DNA from: Neocallimastix lanati (nom. inval.)
Taxonomy: Eukaryota; Neocallimastigomycota; Neocallimastigomycetes; Neocallimastigales; Neocallimastigaceae
DNA: 64,000 nt
Direction of reading: 5' to 3'
Assembly (NCBI GenBank): GCA_016946835.1
Contig: JACVTC010000110.1
Span: 468,501-532,500 of the forward strand
The translations under genes were made by a program, and so were the position numbers. The notes below the pieces were generated by a model. It was not told where the DNA came from and ran no database searches. It saw nothing but the letters and a program-made list of their open reading frames with translations. This document shows, in pieces, positions 11,028-22,605 of the stretch; the first letter of the stretch is position 1; the number at the start of each line of letters is the position of its first letter.

Positions 11028-12470
11028 TTTCCTATTAAATACTCTTAATAATAAAATAAAATTATTATTAAATATTCTTATTAAAATCTTTTATTAATAT
11101 CAAATATAATATAAATTATTATTAAATATTCTTATAAAATTCTTTTATTAATATCAAATATAATATAAATTATTATTAAATATTCTTATAAAATTCTTTT
11201 ATTAATATTAAATATAATAAAAATTATTATTAAATATTCTTATAAATTTCTTTTATTAATATTAAATATAATAAAAATTATTATTAAATATTCTTATAAA
11301 TTTCTTTTATTAATATTAAATATAATAAAAATTATTATTAAATATTCTTATAAATTTCTTTTATTAATATCAAATATAATAAAAATTATTAAATATTCTT
11401 ATAAATTTTTTTTATTAATATTAAATATAATAAAAATTATTAAATATTCTAATAAATTTCTTTTATTAATATTAAATATAATAAAAATTATTATTAAATA
11501 TTCTTATAAATTTCTTTTATTAATATTAAATATAATAAAAATTATTATTAAATATTCTTATAAATTTCTTTTATTAATATTAAATATAATAAAAATTATT
11601 ATTAAATATTCTTATAAATTTCTTTTATTAATATTAAATATAATAAAAATTATTATTAAATATTCTTATAAATTTCTTTTATTAATATCAAATATAATAA
11701 AAATTATTAAATATTCTTATAAATTTTTTTTATTAATATTAAATATAATAAAAATTATTAAATATTCTAATAAATTTCTTTTATTAATATTAAATATAAT
11801 AAAAATTATTATTAAATATTCTTATAAATTTCTTTTATTAATATTAAATATAATAAAAATTATTATTAAATATTCTTATAAAATTCTTTTATAAATATTA
11901 AATATAATAAAAATTATTATTAAATATTCTAATAAATTTCTTTTATTAATATTAAATATAATAAAAATTATTATTAAATATTCTTATAAATTTCTTTTAT
12001 TAATATTAAATATAATAAAAATTATAATTAAATATTCTTATAAATTTTTTTTATTAATATTAAATATAATAAAAATTATTATTAAATATTCTTATTAAAA
12101 TCCTTTATTAATATCAAATATAATAAAAATTATTATTAAATATTCTTATTAAAATCTTTTATTAATATTAAATATAATAAAAATTATAATTAAATATTCT
12201 TATAAATTTCTTTTATTAATATCAAATATAATAAAAATTATTATTAAATATTCTAATAAAAATCTTTTATTAATATTAAATATAATAAAAATTATTATTA
12301 AATATTCTTATTAAATATTCTTTTATTAATATCAAATATAATAAAAATTATTATTAAATATTCTTATTAAAATCTTTTATTAATATCAAATATAATAAAA
12401 ATAATTATTAAATATTTTATTAATATTAAATATAATAAAAATTATTACTAAATATTCTTATTAAAAATTA
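11028..12470. repeat. ~54-bp tandem satellite (about 26 copies)
   Basis: This is a near-continuous array of a unit of about 54 bp made of TTATTATTAAATATTCTTAT, then AAATTTCTTTTATTAATATT, then AAATATAATAAAAA. Units differ by a few substitutions and by 3-bp steps (one or two TTA). There are also higher-order repeats: runs near 11160-11460 and 11500-11800 share the same order of variants. Lacks coding capacity. It sits immediately left of repeat copy R1b, so it may be a U3 satellite of an LTR or a later expansion. Confidence 0.85.
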
Positions 12471-12485
12471 TATAATATTTAAATC

Positions 12486-13131
12486 ATTACTAATTCTTAT
12501 TTTTATATTAAGAATAATAAAAACCTATTTCAATAAAAATTTGATATAAAATACAGAATTATAAGTTTCTGTATAATATTTTCTAAACCTTTGAAATAAA
12601 CTAAAAATAAAACAAAAATTAAAAATAAATTAAATCTTTATTAAAATAAAAATGAACTAAAATACAAAAGAATTCCAATAATAAAAATGATCTAAAATAC
12701 AGAAAATATCAAATCTGTATAATTCTCTCTCTGAAAAACAATATCAAGAAGAAACTACCGCCCGGAATGCCCTTCGTGAATCAATCTCTAAATTAATTTT
12801 TATATTTTAATTTAATAAATGTTATTTTTTTTTTTTTTTAAAAAATAATTTAAAATAATAGTTAAAAATTAAAATAAAATAGTTATAATAGTTTTTTTTA
12901 TAAAGAATATATTAATAATAAATAAAATGTATTAAAATAAAAGTATAAAAAGAAGAATAAATTTCTTTCTTTTTAATACTTGGAACAAATAATTTTAATT
13001 TTAAATTTAATAAAGAATATTTTAAAATTTTATTTTTTTTCTTGTTTCCAAATTTATTTTTATAGTTATGTGTTAATATTTATTTTTTTTGTTTTGAATA
13101 TCTTAGTGTTTCAACCCCAGCCCGTATCATT
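12486..13131 (+). repeat. Right copy of direct repeat R1
   Basis: Matches 1-650 nearly base for base, with a few substitutions and small indels. It includes the CCGCCCGGAATGCCC core (from about 12759), the TATAAAAAG box (12944-12952) and the terminal CCCAGCCCGTATCATT. An open frame of 70 codons at 12980 is only AT-rich noise within the repeat. The copy ends 14 bp before the LTR of the next, minus-strand element. Confidence 0.6.
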
Positions 13132-13145
13132 CAGTATTCGTTACA

Positions 13146-14096
13146 TGTGTAAAATATTTAATAATTTGAATACGTATTTAAATGTAATGTAATGTAAATT
13201 ATTGTGGATAAAAATGTTTTCCAAATTTTTAATATAAATTTAAATGTATTCCAAATTATTAATTTAAATAATTTCCTCAAAAATGTATGACTAAATTATT
13301 TGGAGAATTTACATCATTATTACTCACTTTGAATCATGAAACTTTGTAAATTAAAAATAATTAGTCATGAAACTTTGTAAATTAAAAATAATTAGTCATA
13401 AATTAGTTAAATTAAAATAATCAAAGAAAAATTGCCTTTTCCGTTTGTTTACAAAAACTTGCCGTTTTGTTTATTTATTTTAGAAATATTAGATAGTTTT
13501 AAATAGTTTTTATATTAAAATAATTCATAAAATTTCATGTAATTTATTATTAAATGTAATTACAAATATATAATAATATTTTAGTTAGTTTATTACAATT
13601 TATTCAATTTAAATTTTAATTTTCAAAAAGTATAAAAAGAGTTAATTTTCAACTATTGAACGATAGTTGGAAAATAGTATAGCATAGTATAGTATAGCAT
13701 AGTATAGTATAGAAAAGTATAGTATAGTATAGCATAGTATAGTATAACTATTATAAATTTTATATTTTATTAATTAGTATTATAACTATTATTAGAATAG
13801 TTATTTTTTTTATAAAACAAATTTTATTTTAAATTTTATTTTAAAAAACTTAACTGCTAGTAGGCATTCCGGTAAAGGACCATACGGTACCCAGTTAAGT
13901 GATTGTTGATTTATAGTATAGTTAAATTTAATAAATAAGAAATATTAATAAAAGAATTTTTATAAAACAAAAAATTAAATTAGCTTTTAGTTTTAGTGTT
14001 TTAGTTAATAATTAATTATAGTGCTGATATAATAAAATTGTGTAAAATAAGATAGTCTGTCCACGCCGACCTAAGCTATTAGTTTATTTTACAACA
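13146..14096 (-). mobile_element. 3' LTR of the minus-strand chromovirus
   Basis: On the minus strand the LTR starts TGTTGTAAAATA at 14096, directly after the purine tract GAGGAGGACCA (14097-14107). Its other end on the plus strand reads TGTGTAAAATA at 13146, giving an imperfect TG...CA terminal inverted repeat and about 951 bp. Inside are a TATAG microsatellite (13677-13745) and a GC-richer piece (about 13855-13905, with CCGGTAAAGGACC and CGGTACCC). A plus-strand TATAAAAAG at 13631-13639 is in the wrong orientation for this LTR and is not explained. No second LTR for this element lies in the window. Confidence 0.55.
13677..13745. repeat. TATAG/CATAG microsatellite
   Basis: This is a run of about 70 bp of tandem TATAG units with interspersed CATAG and AAAAG variants. 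It lies within the LTR of the minus-strand chromovirus. Confidence 0.85.
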
Positions 14097-14390
14097 TGGT
14101 CCTCCTCAGGGATTCGGATGCCAGACGAATCTTAAATTTGATTTTTTTTAAAATAATAAAATAAACAAAACTAAGATAATAATATATTGAATTAATTTTA
14201 AATCAAAGAATTATATATGAGTAAGTTTTCAAATACATCTTAATAATAAAATACATGAAATATTTAAATTTAAAAATAAAGTATATAAAGAGAAACTATC
14301 TAAGATACATGTTTTTTTAATTATAAAGTAAAGATAATAAACTTTAAGTAATAATAATAATATTGATATTAATAAAGATATTAAGAGTAA

Positions 14391-17300
14391 TTAATTATTT
14401 TCATTGAACTTTTTAATAAGATTAGAGCAATTAAGATTGCTTTCAGGTTCCCAAGATGCATCCAATAATGGATATCCTTTCCATTTTATAAGATATTGTG
14501 TTTTTCCATAATGTTTTCTTTTATCAAGAATTTCTTCTACTTCATATTCCTCTTCCTCATTTATAATTATTGGTGGTGGTGGTTCTTTTTCTCTTCCAAA
14601 ATTGTCTTCATAATAGGGTTCAAGTTCTGATACGTGAATGATGGAATGTATTCTTAAATTGGTTGGTAATTCTAATTGATAAGATACTGGTGAAATTTTC
14701 TTAAGAATCTTAAAAGGACCAAGTTTTCTAGGTTTTAATTTTTTATTTCCTTTATGTATTACAAGTGAACTGTTCAACCATACTTTATCACCAGGTTTGA
14801 AATCTGGTGCTTCGGATCGATGTTTGTTTGCGAATTGTTCTTGTTTCTTACTTGCTTCCTTCAAGTTTTCTTTAAGTTGTTTGACTAGTTCTGAGAAATC
14901 TTTAATTATTTCATCAGCTCGTGGTACATTTGAACTACTGGGAATTGCAGGTGAATGTCTTGGATTATAGCCATAGTTTGCAAAGAATGGGGAATGTTTA
15001 ATCGATTCTTGTACCGCATTGTTATAACTAAATTCTGCAAGGAATAAATATTTTGACCAGTCAGAACTACAAAAATTAGTATAGCATCTTAGATATTGTT
15101 CAATAACGGAGTTCACCCTCTCCGTTAAACCATTGGTTTGATGGTGAAAGGGAGAAGCAAATTTCATATTGATTCGAAGAGACTTACAAATTGCAGACCA
15201 AAATTTAGAGGTAAATTGAGTACCTCTATCAGAAATAATTTCACAGGGTAGTCCATGAAGTCGAAAGATATTATTCATAAAAGATGAAGCAGTGTCTGAA
15301 GCAGAAGGAACTTTAGGGAAAGGAATGAAATGACACATTTTCGTGAAGCGGTCAATCACCACAAAGATACAAGTAAAACCATCAGAAGAAGGAAGGTCAG
15401 TAATAAAGTCCATAGAAAGAGAGGACCAAGGCTTAGAAGGGATTTCGAGTGATTGAAGGAAACCATAAGGTTTATGTTTAAAATCTTTAGAACGGGAACA
15501 AGTATCGCAAGAACGAATGTAATCTTTGACGTCAGAGTAGAGAGAAGGCCACCAAAAGTCACGAAAAATTAGAGAAGAAGTTTTTCTAATTCCAAAATGA
15601 CCAGCAGAGGGAGAATCATGGCAAATACTAAGAATGGTAGGACGGCACTTTGGGGGAACATAAATTTTATTATTGAATAAAAGAAAACTGTTACTAATGG
15701 AGAAGTGTTTTAGATTGGAATTGCTTGAATCTCCAGAAGTTAATTTATTACAGATATCAGAATAGAATTCATCATTTTTACATTCATTTAAAATTTGATC
15801 ATTGAAGAAAGAAACAAAAGAAGTAATAGCACAAAAGTTTTCCGGACTAAGAACAGTAAACGGAACATCACCAGAAGAAGGATCATCAATGATTGAAGCA
15901 TAGTCAAGGCCACGAGAAAGAGCATCAGGTTTACCATTAGCGGAACCAGCACGATAAACAATCTTAAAATTAAATTCAGAAAGGAATAGAGCCCAGCGGG
16001 CCAAACGTTGTGACATTTTTTCTGGTTTCTTTTGATATAGTAGATTACGATGATCAGAGAAAATAGTGAAAGGAATAGAGGTGCCTTTGAGCAAATGTCT
16101 CCATTGTTCAAGAGCTTCTACGATGGCTAAAGGTTCTTTATCGTAGATAGGATAATTACGTTCGGCAGAGGTAAGTGATCTAGAAAAGAATGAGACAGGA
16201 TGGATTTTTTCATCATTAGATGACTTTTGAGATAGAATGGCACCTATAGCGAAATTGCTACTATCAGTTTCGATAAGGAAAGGAAGATCACGGTTGGGAT
16301 AAACTAAAACTGGGGCAGAAGAGAACTTAGATTTTAATGTATTAAAAGCTTCTTGAACTTCAGAGGATATGATGAATTTTGTATTTTTCTTCAGAAAAGA
16401 GTTAAGATGATAAGTTATTTTGGAGAATCCAGGGATAAAACGTCTATAATAATTAGCAATGCCAATGAAGGATTGAAGTTCTTTTATATTTTGAGGAATA
16501 GGCCATTCAAGAATAGAAGAGACTTTTTTAGGATCCATAAAGATGCCTTCAGAAGAAATTCTGTAACCAAGAAAGTCAAGAAATGGTACGCAAAATTCAC
16601 ATTTTTCCAATTTTGAATATAAACCAGCTTTTCTTAGTCTTTTTAAAACTTCAATAAGATGTTGAAATTGAGTATCCATGTCGGGAGAAAAAATAATTAT
16701 ATCATCAATATAGCAATAAACGAAAGAACCAATAATGTCTTCAAATATGTCGTTAATGAAATGTTGAAAAACTGCTGGGCATTTTTTAAGCCAAAAGGCA
16801 TGACTAAATACTCATAGTGACCATATTTGCATGTGAATGCTGATTTATATTCATCACCTTCTTTGATCCTTATCAAATTATATGCTGATCGAAGATCTAA
16901 TTTAGAGAAAACTTTACCTTTACTAAGGTTTTCTAACATATCATTAATTAGTGGAAGAGGATATGAATCACGGATAGTAACTTCGTTTAAAAGTCGATAG
17001 TCTACAACTAGCCTAAGATCATTCACGTCTTTTTTAGGAACAAAGAAAACAGAAGCAGCAGATGGAGATTTGGAATTTCTAATAAATTTTTTGTCTTCAT
17101 TTTCTTTAATATATTTCTTTAAGGCTAGAGATTCTTTTTCTGTTAGGGGATAAATAGGGCCATAATGAAGTTTTGCGTTTGGCTTAAGTATAATTTCGCA
17201 ATCATAAGGACGATGAGGTGGTAATTTATTAGCAGATTTTTCGTCAAATACATCCTTGTATAGAAGAAGTTTTGCAGGTAGTATTTTTTGAATATCATTA

Positions 17301-18442
17301 TTTATTTCATTAGTTTCATTATGTTCTTCGTTTTTACTTGTGTTATGTTCTTCAGTACAAATAGAAACAGTAAAATTTGATGGAATAACAAGACAGTTAG
17401 CAATACAATGATTTGATTTAAAAGAAAGTTTATTAGAAGTAAAGTCTATAGTAGGATTATGAGTAATAAGCCATTCAGTTCCAAGAATAGCACAATATGA
17501 TGGAAGGTCAACTACATAAAATTTAGTTTTGCAAATATGGTTTTCATGCTGAATAGAAATTGATGAAGTTTTTCCTAATATTTGTTGATTGCCTCTGATT
17601 CCAGAGACTCTAGGAAAGTCAGATTGAGAAGAATAAGGAATATTATTTTCTTTAACAAAATAGACATCAATTAGGTTTAGTTGAGATCCTGAATCAAGGT
17701 GAATTTTAGTTTTTGTTTTAGAATTATTAACTTTAATAGTAAATTCATATATTGGAAGGTTTACATTTGGGAGATCGGAAATCCTTGGTCTAGTAATAGT
17801 TTTAGGTTCTAGATTGCTGATATGAACATTGCTTGAAGAGCTTTTAAATTTATTTCTTAAAGGACAGTTGTTATGTGAATGTTCAGAAGAACCACAGTAC
17901 ATGCATTGATTTTCTTTTCTTCTTCTATCTTTTTCTTCTTTCGATAATGAACTGCGAGTTTGAAATTTTGGTTTTCCTTTGGGTGGAGGTCTTCTGTTAT
18001 TGTTATTATTATTTGAATGATTTTGATGATTGAAAAATTGCCTCCTAGTTGCAAGTCGAGAATCAAGTCTAGCAGCAATTGTTTGTAGGGCAAAAAGAGT
18101 TTGTGGTCCAGGGAACATTTCAAGTATCTTGGTAGCTATTTGATCCTGTAGACCAGCAATGAATGCATCCATTTTAGCTTCTTCATTCCAAGAAGACTCA
18201 TCAGCATACTTGTTGAATTCCAAAATATAGCTTCTTATATCTCCAAGTCGCTTTTGTTTTATTGTTCGTAACTTTTGATTTGCTACGAAGGTAGCATCAT
18301 TGTTCCCAAACATAGCTTTAAGTCTTCCAACAAAGGCTTCATAATTATTCAAGCATGGATCTTGGTTTTCTATTAAAGATGCTATAATTTAATACACATA
18401 TTCGCCAGCAAACCAAATTATTCTTTCAGAATAATTAGGTTT
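14391..18442 (-). pseudogene. Ty3/gypsy chromovirus gag-pol, broken
   Basis: Remains of a chromodomain-bearing Ty3/gypsy polyprotein. In reading order (minus strand) I see: a partial capsid (YEAFVGRLKAMFG), a CCHC knuckle CMYCGSSEHSHNNC near 17900, and an aspartic protease with HLDSGS near 17690. RT follows (VPKKD...LRLVVDYR, MPFGL near 16795), then RNase H (IETDSS). Integrase has HFGIRK...[22 protein letters not shown] and a GLTERVN motif. The C-terminal chromodomain is [14 protein letters not shown]...YLIKWKGY...SWEPE (about 14430-14545), which in this family steers integration to modified chromatin. Gag and pol appear to share one frame, as is common in chromoviruses. The 5' end and 5' LTR are missing; about two or three breaks, so fairly recent. 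A ~295-bp AT-rich spacer separates it from its 3' LTR. Confidence 0.85.
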
Positions 18443-18451
18443 GAGGGAGAA

Positions 18452-18650
18452 TGTTAAAATATTTGAAACATATGAAATAAGTGTAAAATGTATTTATAAT
18501 GTATTAACACATATTGTATTAAAGTAAATGTAAAAGCCACATTTATTCTTATAAATACATGTAATTTGTATATTGAATTATACATTAGTAATTCTTTAGT
18601 AACTCTATCATAAAACATATTGATAAATTTGATATAATTATAAAACCAAA
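18452..18650 (+). mobile_element. Possible copia-type LTR
   Basis: GAGGGAGAATGTTAAAATA at 18443-18461 looks like a copia polypurine tract followed by an LTR start. It closely resembles GGGGGAATGTTAAAAATAAA at the 3' LTR of the copia element at 27128. Downstream is an LTR-like stretch with TATAAATACATG near 18560. The right end is a guess. The same bases can also be read as decayed gag of the chromovirus, so the exact junction is uncertain. Confidence 0.35.
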
Positions 18651-20970
18651 TTAACTGACCTGTTATTAAAAAAAATAATAACTAATAAATGAATAATGAA
18701 TGGATAATAAATAAATAAATAAGTAATTGAATAATAAATAATAGATAATAAATAATATAAATAAATAGTTATTATTAATCAATGTCATTATCACTTACAA
18801 AACATATATATATATATATATATTTTTAAATATAAAATATTAGTAATTTCTAATAGTATATACTACTGAATAGAAAAAATTATTCTGAAGGTTGACAAAT
18901 ATTATTAATAAAAAATAATAAACACATTATAACTTTTTAATTATTTAAATGAATGAAATAATTTTGAATTGATAAATACAATAAATAAGTGAATAATAAA
19001 TTAATAAATTTATAATTAATATAAATAAACAAATAAAGAATAAATGACTATTAGTAAAATTACATAATCACTATTAAATATTTGATATTAAAAACAAAGT
19101 AATCAATATTAAATAATAAATATTAAATATTAAATAATAATAATAAATATTTTTAAGTAAAAAATAATAACATAATAAATGATATAAAATTTTTAGAAAT
19201 AAGAATCTCTTATTATATGAAAATATTAGAATAGGATATATATCATAATAATATACATTTTTATGGTATTTATAGTTAACATAATATGTGGCTTATTATT
19301 ATTATTGATCACATATTTTACATGAATATATTAATAAAAAAAAATCGTTTGATAATAAAAATTATTTTTCCTTCTAATATCATTTGGTACTTTTGTAATT
19401 AATTGATTTAATATTAATTCTTAATCATTATTGATAATACAATTATCATTTAATATATCATATCGTAAAATATATGATAATTAATATTATTTATTAATAT
19501 ATTTTGTACTCATATATATAAAAAAAAATTAAATAAATTATAATCCAAAGGAAAATGTGTAATTTTGTTTAATATCTTTTAAGGAACAATACATATATAT
19601 AATTAATAATAAAAATTATTGCGTATTAAATTATGAAATAATATGTAATTTTAATATTATATGTAATTTATATTTAGAACAAAAATATTAACATTATAGC
19701 TTTGTTTTAATGATTTATTTTATTTTTGAAAACTCCTATATATAATATACTATAAGAAGTCATACAATAAGAATAATGATAAAATAATAAAAACAAAACA
19801 CTTCTTTATTTTATATTACAATCATTAATTATCAAAATTATTTTTGTTTTATCATAAAATTATATTATTTATTATGATAAATCAAAAAATATATAAAGTG
19901 CAGATTTACTTTTGGATATTTTAAAATATATTATTATTATTATTGCTAGTATCAAACATTATATTCAAAAAAATATAAATATATATACTTTATAAAGTTA
20001 AAGGAAAAAAGGAAAGGTTAAACTTCTATTAATAATTCAAACTGTGTTAAAAATACTTTTTTTAACTGTTCTAAGACTACAAGAAGAAATCTTCAAGGAT
20101 AATTAGAAATGTAAATGATATTGGATATCACCATGACATTTGTAATATTCAATTAAAAAAATTTATTGAATAAGGATATTATATATAAAATAACTTTTAT
20201 TTTTTATATAATTATATAACTATAAATAAATAGGTGATAATAATAATATATACCTTTAATAATTTAAAGAATTATAAAATATTATGTATAAATTAAACTT
20301 ATATAATGTAAATATAGAATAATTGTTTTTTACAAAATTTATAACAATTCTAATTATAAATAAATAATAAATTTTTAATAGTTTTTCCCTATACAGTATT
20401 TTATACTATTTTATCCATAAATATTATAGTGATTATTAATAAATTAAATAATTAAAATTATTATTAAATAAAAAACTTTTATAATATTAAATATTTATTT
20501 TAAATATGTATTACTTTTTTTAATAAAAAAATTATTAAATAAATAAAATAAGAAATATCTTTTCATAATTAAATATTACTAAATATTACCATATAATAAT
20601 ATGGTATACTAAATGAAATAATATATATTTATTGGAATAATATTATTTTTAAAATTATTTAAATTGATATTATTTGTTTAAAATCATTATTAAAATTGTT
20701 AATACTATATTATTAAGTATATAAATTTTAATTATATTGTTAGAAGGAATTAAATAATAACAATATTAAATTTATTATTATAATATAATTTATTATTTAT
20801 TAATAAAAAAAAGTATTATATTAATATTAATATTATTTAATATTTAATTTCGAAAAAATATATTTTTAAATATTTTCTTTATTATTTTTTATCAAAATTC
20901 TCCAATTAAAATTTGGAATAAGTAAAATCTAAATTATTAATAAATATAATTAATCTTTATATTTTATATA
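18651..20970. other. AT-rich intergenic DNA, no feature recognised
   Basis: About 2.3 kb of A+T-rich sequence with short AT microsatellites (for example (AT)n near 18808) and no open frame of note. I see no coding, RNA or element signature here. Confidence 0.6.
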
Positions 20971-20975
20971 TATTA
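20971..20975. repeat. 5-bp target duplication, left (TATTA)
   Basis: TATTA lies directly before the 5' LTR and is repeated directly after the 3' LTR at 27459-27463. A 5-bp duplication is typical of Ty1/copia integrase. In DNA this AT-rich a chance match is possible. Confidence 0.6.
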
Positions 20976-21297
20976 TGTTAAAAATAAAGTTTAATATTTT
21001 AATTAAGTCTTGTATAATTAAGATTTACTTATTTATTAAATTAAATATGTTTTTCATTATTTTGTATAATGTAAAATATTATGAGGCGTATTAATGATGT
21101 ACATCATATATTTACAATTATAACTAATATAGTTAAATTAAATTTTATTAATGTATACATTTAAGGATTATGATAATTAATTCTATAATAAAAATATTAC
21201 TAAAAATATATAGTTATTAAAACAATAATAAAATTATAAAAAAATAAATAAAGTGATCACATATCAAAAACTAAAATTTAATAACATAATATTCAAA
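20976..21297 (+). mobile_element. 5' LTR of the young Ty1/copia element
   Basis: This 322-bp LTR starts TGTTAAAAATAAAG and is nearly identical to 27135-27458. By eye the two differ by two substitutions and one 2-bp indel, which implies a recent insertion. It contains a perfect 14-bp palindrome ATGATGTACATCAT (21094-21107), a possible protein-binding site. The end is taken as ...TTCAAA to fit the target duplication; a TTCA end two bases earlier is also possible. Confidence 0.9.
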
Positions 21298-21311
21298 GAT
21301 TAAGAGTCTCA
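21297..21311 (+). promoter_or_regulatory. Primer-binding site, anticodon arm of tRNA-Lys(CUU)
   Basis: AGATTAAGAGTCTCA directly follows the LTR. Its reverse complement TGAGACTCTTAATCT is the anticodon stem-loop of eukaryotic tRNA-Lys with the CUU anticodon. It is not a tRNA 3' end. Priming from an internal tRNA cut, giving a half-tRNA, is known for Drosophila copia (initiator Met tRNA) and some relatives. Confidence 0.7.
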
Positions 21312-21445
21312 AATTAGCTCCAGCATATAAAAGCTAGTTTATAAATATCAAAAATAAATTACATTCTAATAAAACAAAAAGAAATTGAAATTTCGAAATC
21401 TCAAAATTCAATTTAATTAAATCTTAATTTTAAAATTCTAAAACA

Positions 21446-22495
21446 ATGGAAGATAAAGCGTTCAATATTTTAAGTAATAAAAAACTTACCGTGGAAACCT
21501 ATCCACTTTGGGCTTCAGATATGGATCTAATATTAACTGCTAATGAATTAGATCAATATATCTACGAAGATAATATGAAGAAAATTGCCAACAACGCTGA
21601 AAATTTCGAATCCTTAAAGGGTATGAAAATTAGAGGAACTGATACTTATTACCATAAATCAGTCACAACGAAAATGATAGTTGGTGACAGCAAAGCAAAA
21701 AGATATATTAGTATGAATTTAGAAAACGAAATTAAATTAAGTATAGATTTCAAGAATAGTTCCGCATACGACATATGGAAATTGCTAAAGAAAACTTTTA
21801 CCAAAGGTAATGAAGAAATGAAGTTGCAATTAAACGAAAAGCTGGAGAACATGACTTACGATAAATCCACAGACATAGGAATTTTTATAGCCAACATGGA
21901 AATTACCTTCGACAAATTAAAGAAACTTGGGGAAAATGTGAACGATGAAAGAAAATTCAATTATTTATATAATGCTATCCCATCCGATATTGCCCAATTA
22001 ACAAATTTACTTGGTTTTCAGAATGATTGGAATGGATGTTGTAATATGCTAAAAACATCAATTCCAAGAATAAAATTTTTGAATACTTTAAAAATTAAAC
22101 AAGAAAAGGCTAAGGTATTCAATAATGAAGTAAGAACTAATGAAAGTAACAGTAGAAATAAACAAAATAGAAAGCGTAGTAAAAGAAATATCAGATGTCA
22201 TAATTGTGGCGGATTTGGTCATATATCACGTGAGTGTCTCAAAAATGGAAGAATACACGGAGGTGTGGTGTACGATAAATACGGTAAAGCACATTATAAA
22301 GAAAAAAAGATAAAATATCAAAAACATGCCGATAATGTAGAAATAAATGACCAAGAAGAAGAATCAGACAGATATGTTGATATTTACAGTAATGCATTAA
22401 ATATGGATTATAATGATGAAAGGGAAGAAGGTCAATCTAACTGTGTTACAACAGAAAACACAGAGAATAAAAACAATATTAAAAATTTTCATTAA
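21446..22495 (+). CDS. gag: Ty1/copia gag (349 aa)
   Basis: This is the capsid/nucleocapsid protein of the copia element. It starts at an ATG 148 bp after the 5' LTR. The N-terminal part (about residues 10-220) has the copia-type Gag fold: LTVETYPLWASDMDLIL near 14, DIWKLLKKTF near 110 and KLQLNEKLENM near 126. A basic linker follows, then a CCHC knuckle CHNCGGFGHISREC starting at residue 251. The C-terminal tail is acidic. Pol lies in a different frame about 100 bp downstream, so it must be reached by frameshift or read-through, as in the Ty1 group. Open throughout. Confidence 0.88.
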   Translation: MEDKAFNILSNKKLTVETYPLWASDMDLILTANELDQYIYEDNMKKIANNAENFESLKGMKIRGTDTYYHKSVTTKMIVGDSKAKRYISMNLENEIKLSIDFKNSSAYDIWKLLKKTFTKGNEEMKLQLNEKLENMTYDKSTDIGIFIANMEITFDKLKKLGENVNDERKFNYLYNAIPSDIAQLTNLLGFQNDWNGCCNMLKTSIPRIKFLNTLKIKQEKAKVFNNEVRTNESNSRNKQNRKRSKRNIRCHNCGGFGHISRECLKNGRIHGGVVYDKYGKAHYKEKKIKYQKHADNVEINDQEEESDRYVDIYSNALNMDYNDEREEGQSNCVTTENTENKNNIKNFH

Positions 22496-22605
22496 AGCAA
22501 GATACTAGGCAGAGCTTAAGTTATTATACTGCCAAGTATGACAAAAATAATAATAACAAAATTAATAAAACAAACAAAAATAACAACAACATTATCTTAT
22601 GGACA

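Noticed and set aside
9121-12470. CRISPR-like array
   Set aside because: Units are contiguous with no distinct spacers and are AT-rich satellites in a eukaryotic setting.
12980-13192. 70-codon plus-strand frame
   Set aside because: Lies across the end of repeat R1b, is AT-rich, and is not kept in the R1a copy.
14096-14115. Plus-strand LTR end (ACAACA) followed by a tRNA-like primer site TGGTCCTCCTCAGGGATTCG
   Set aside because: The same bases fit better as the purine tract and 3' LTR start of the minus-strand chromovirus: the coding region lies on that side, and the tRNA reading has one base too few in the acceptor stem.
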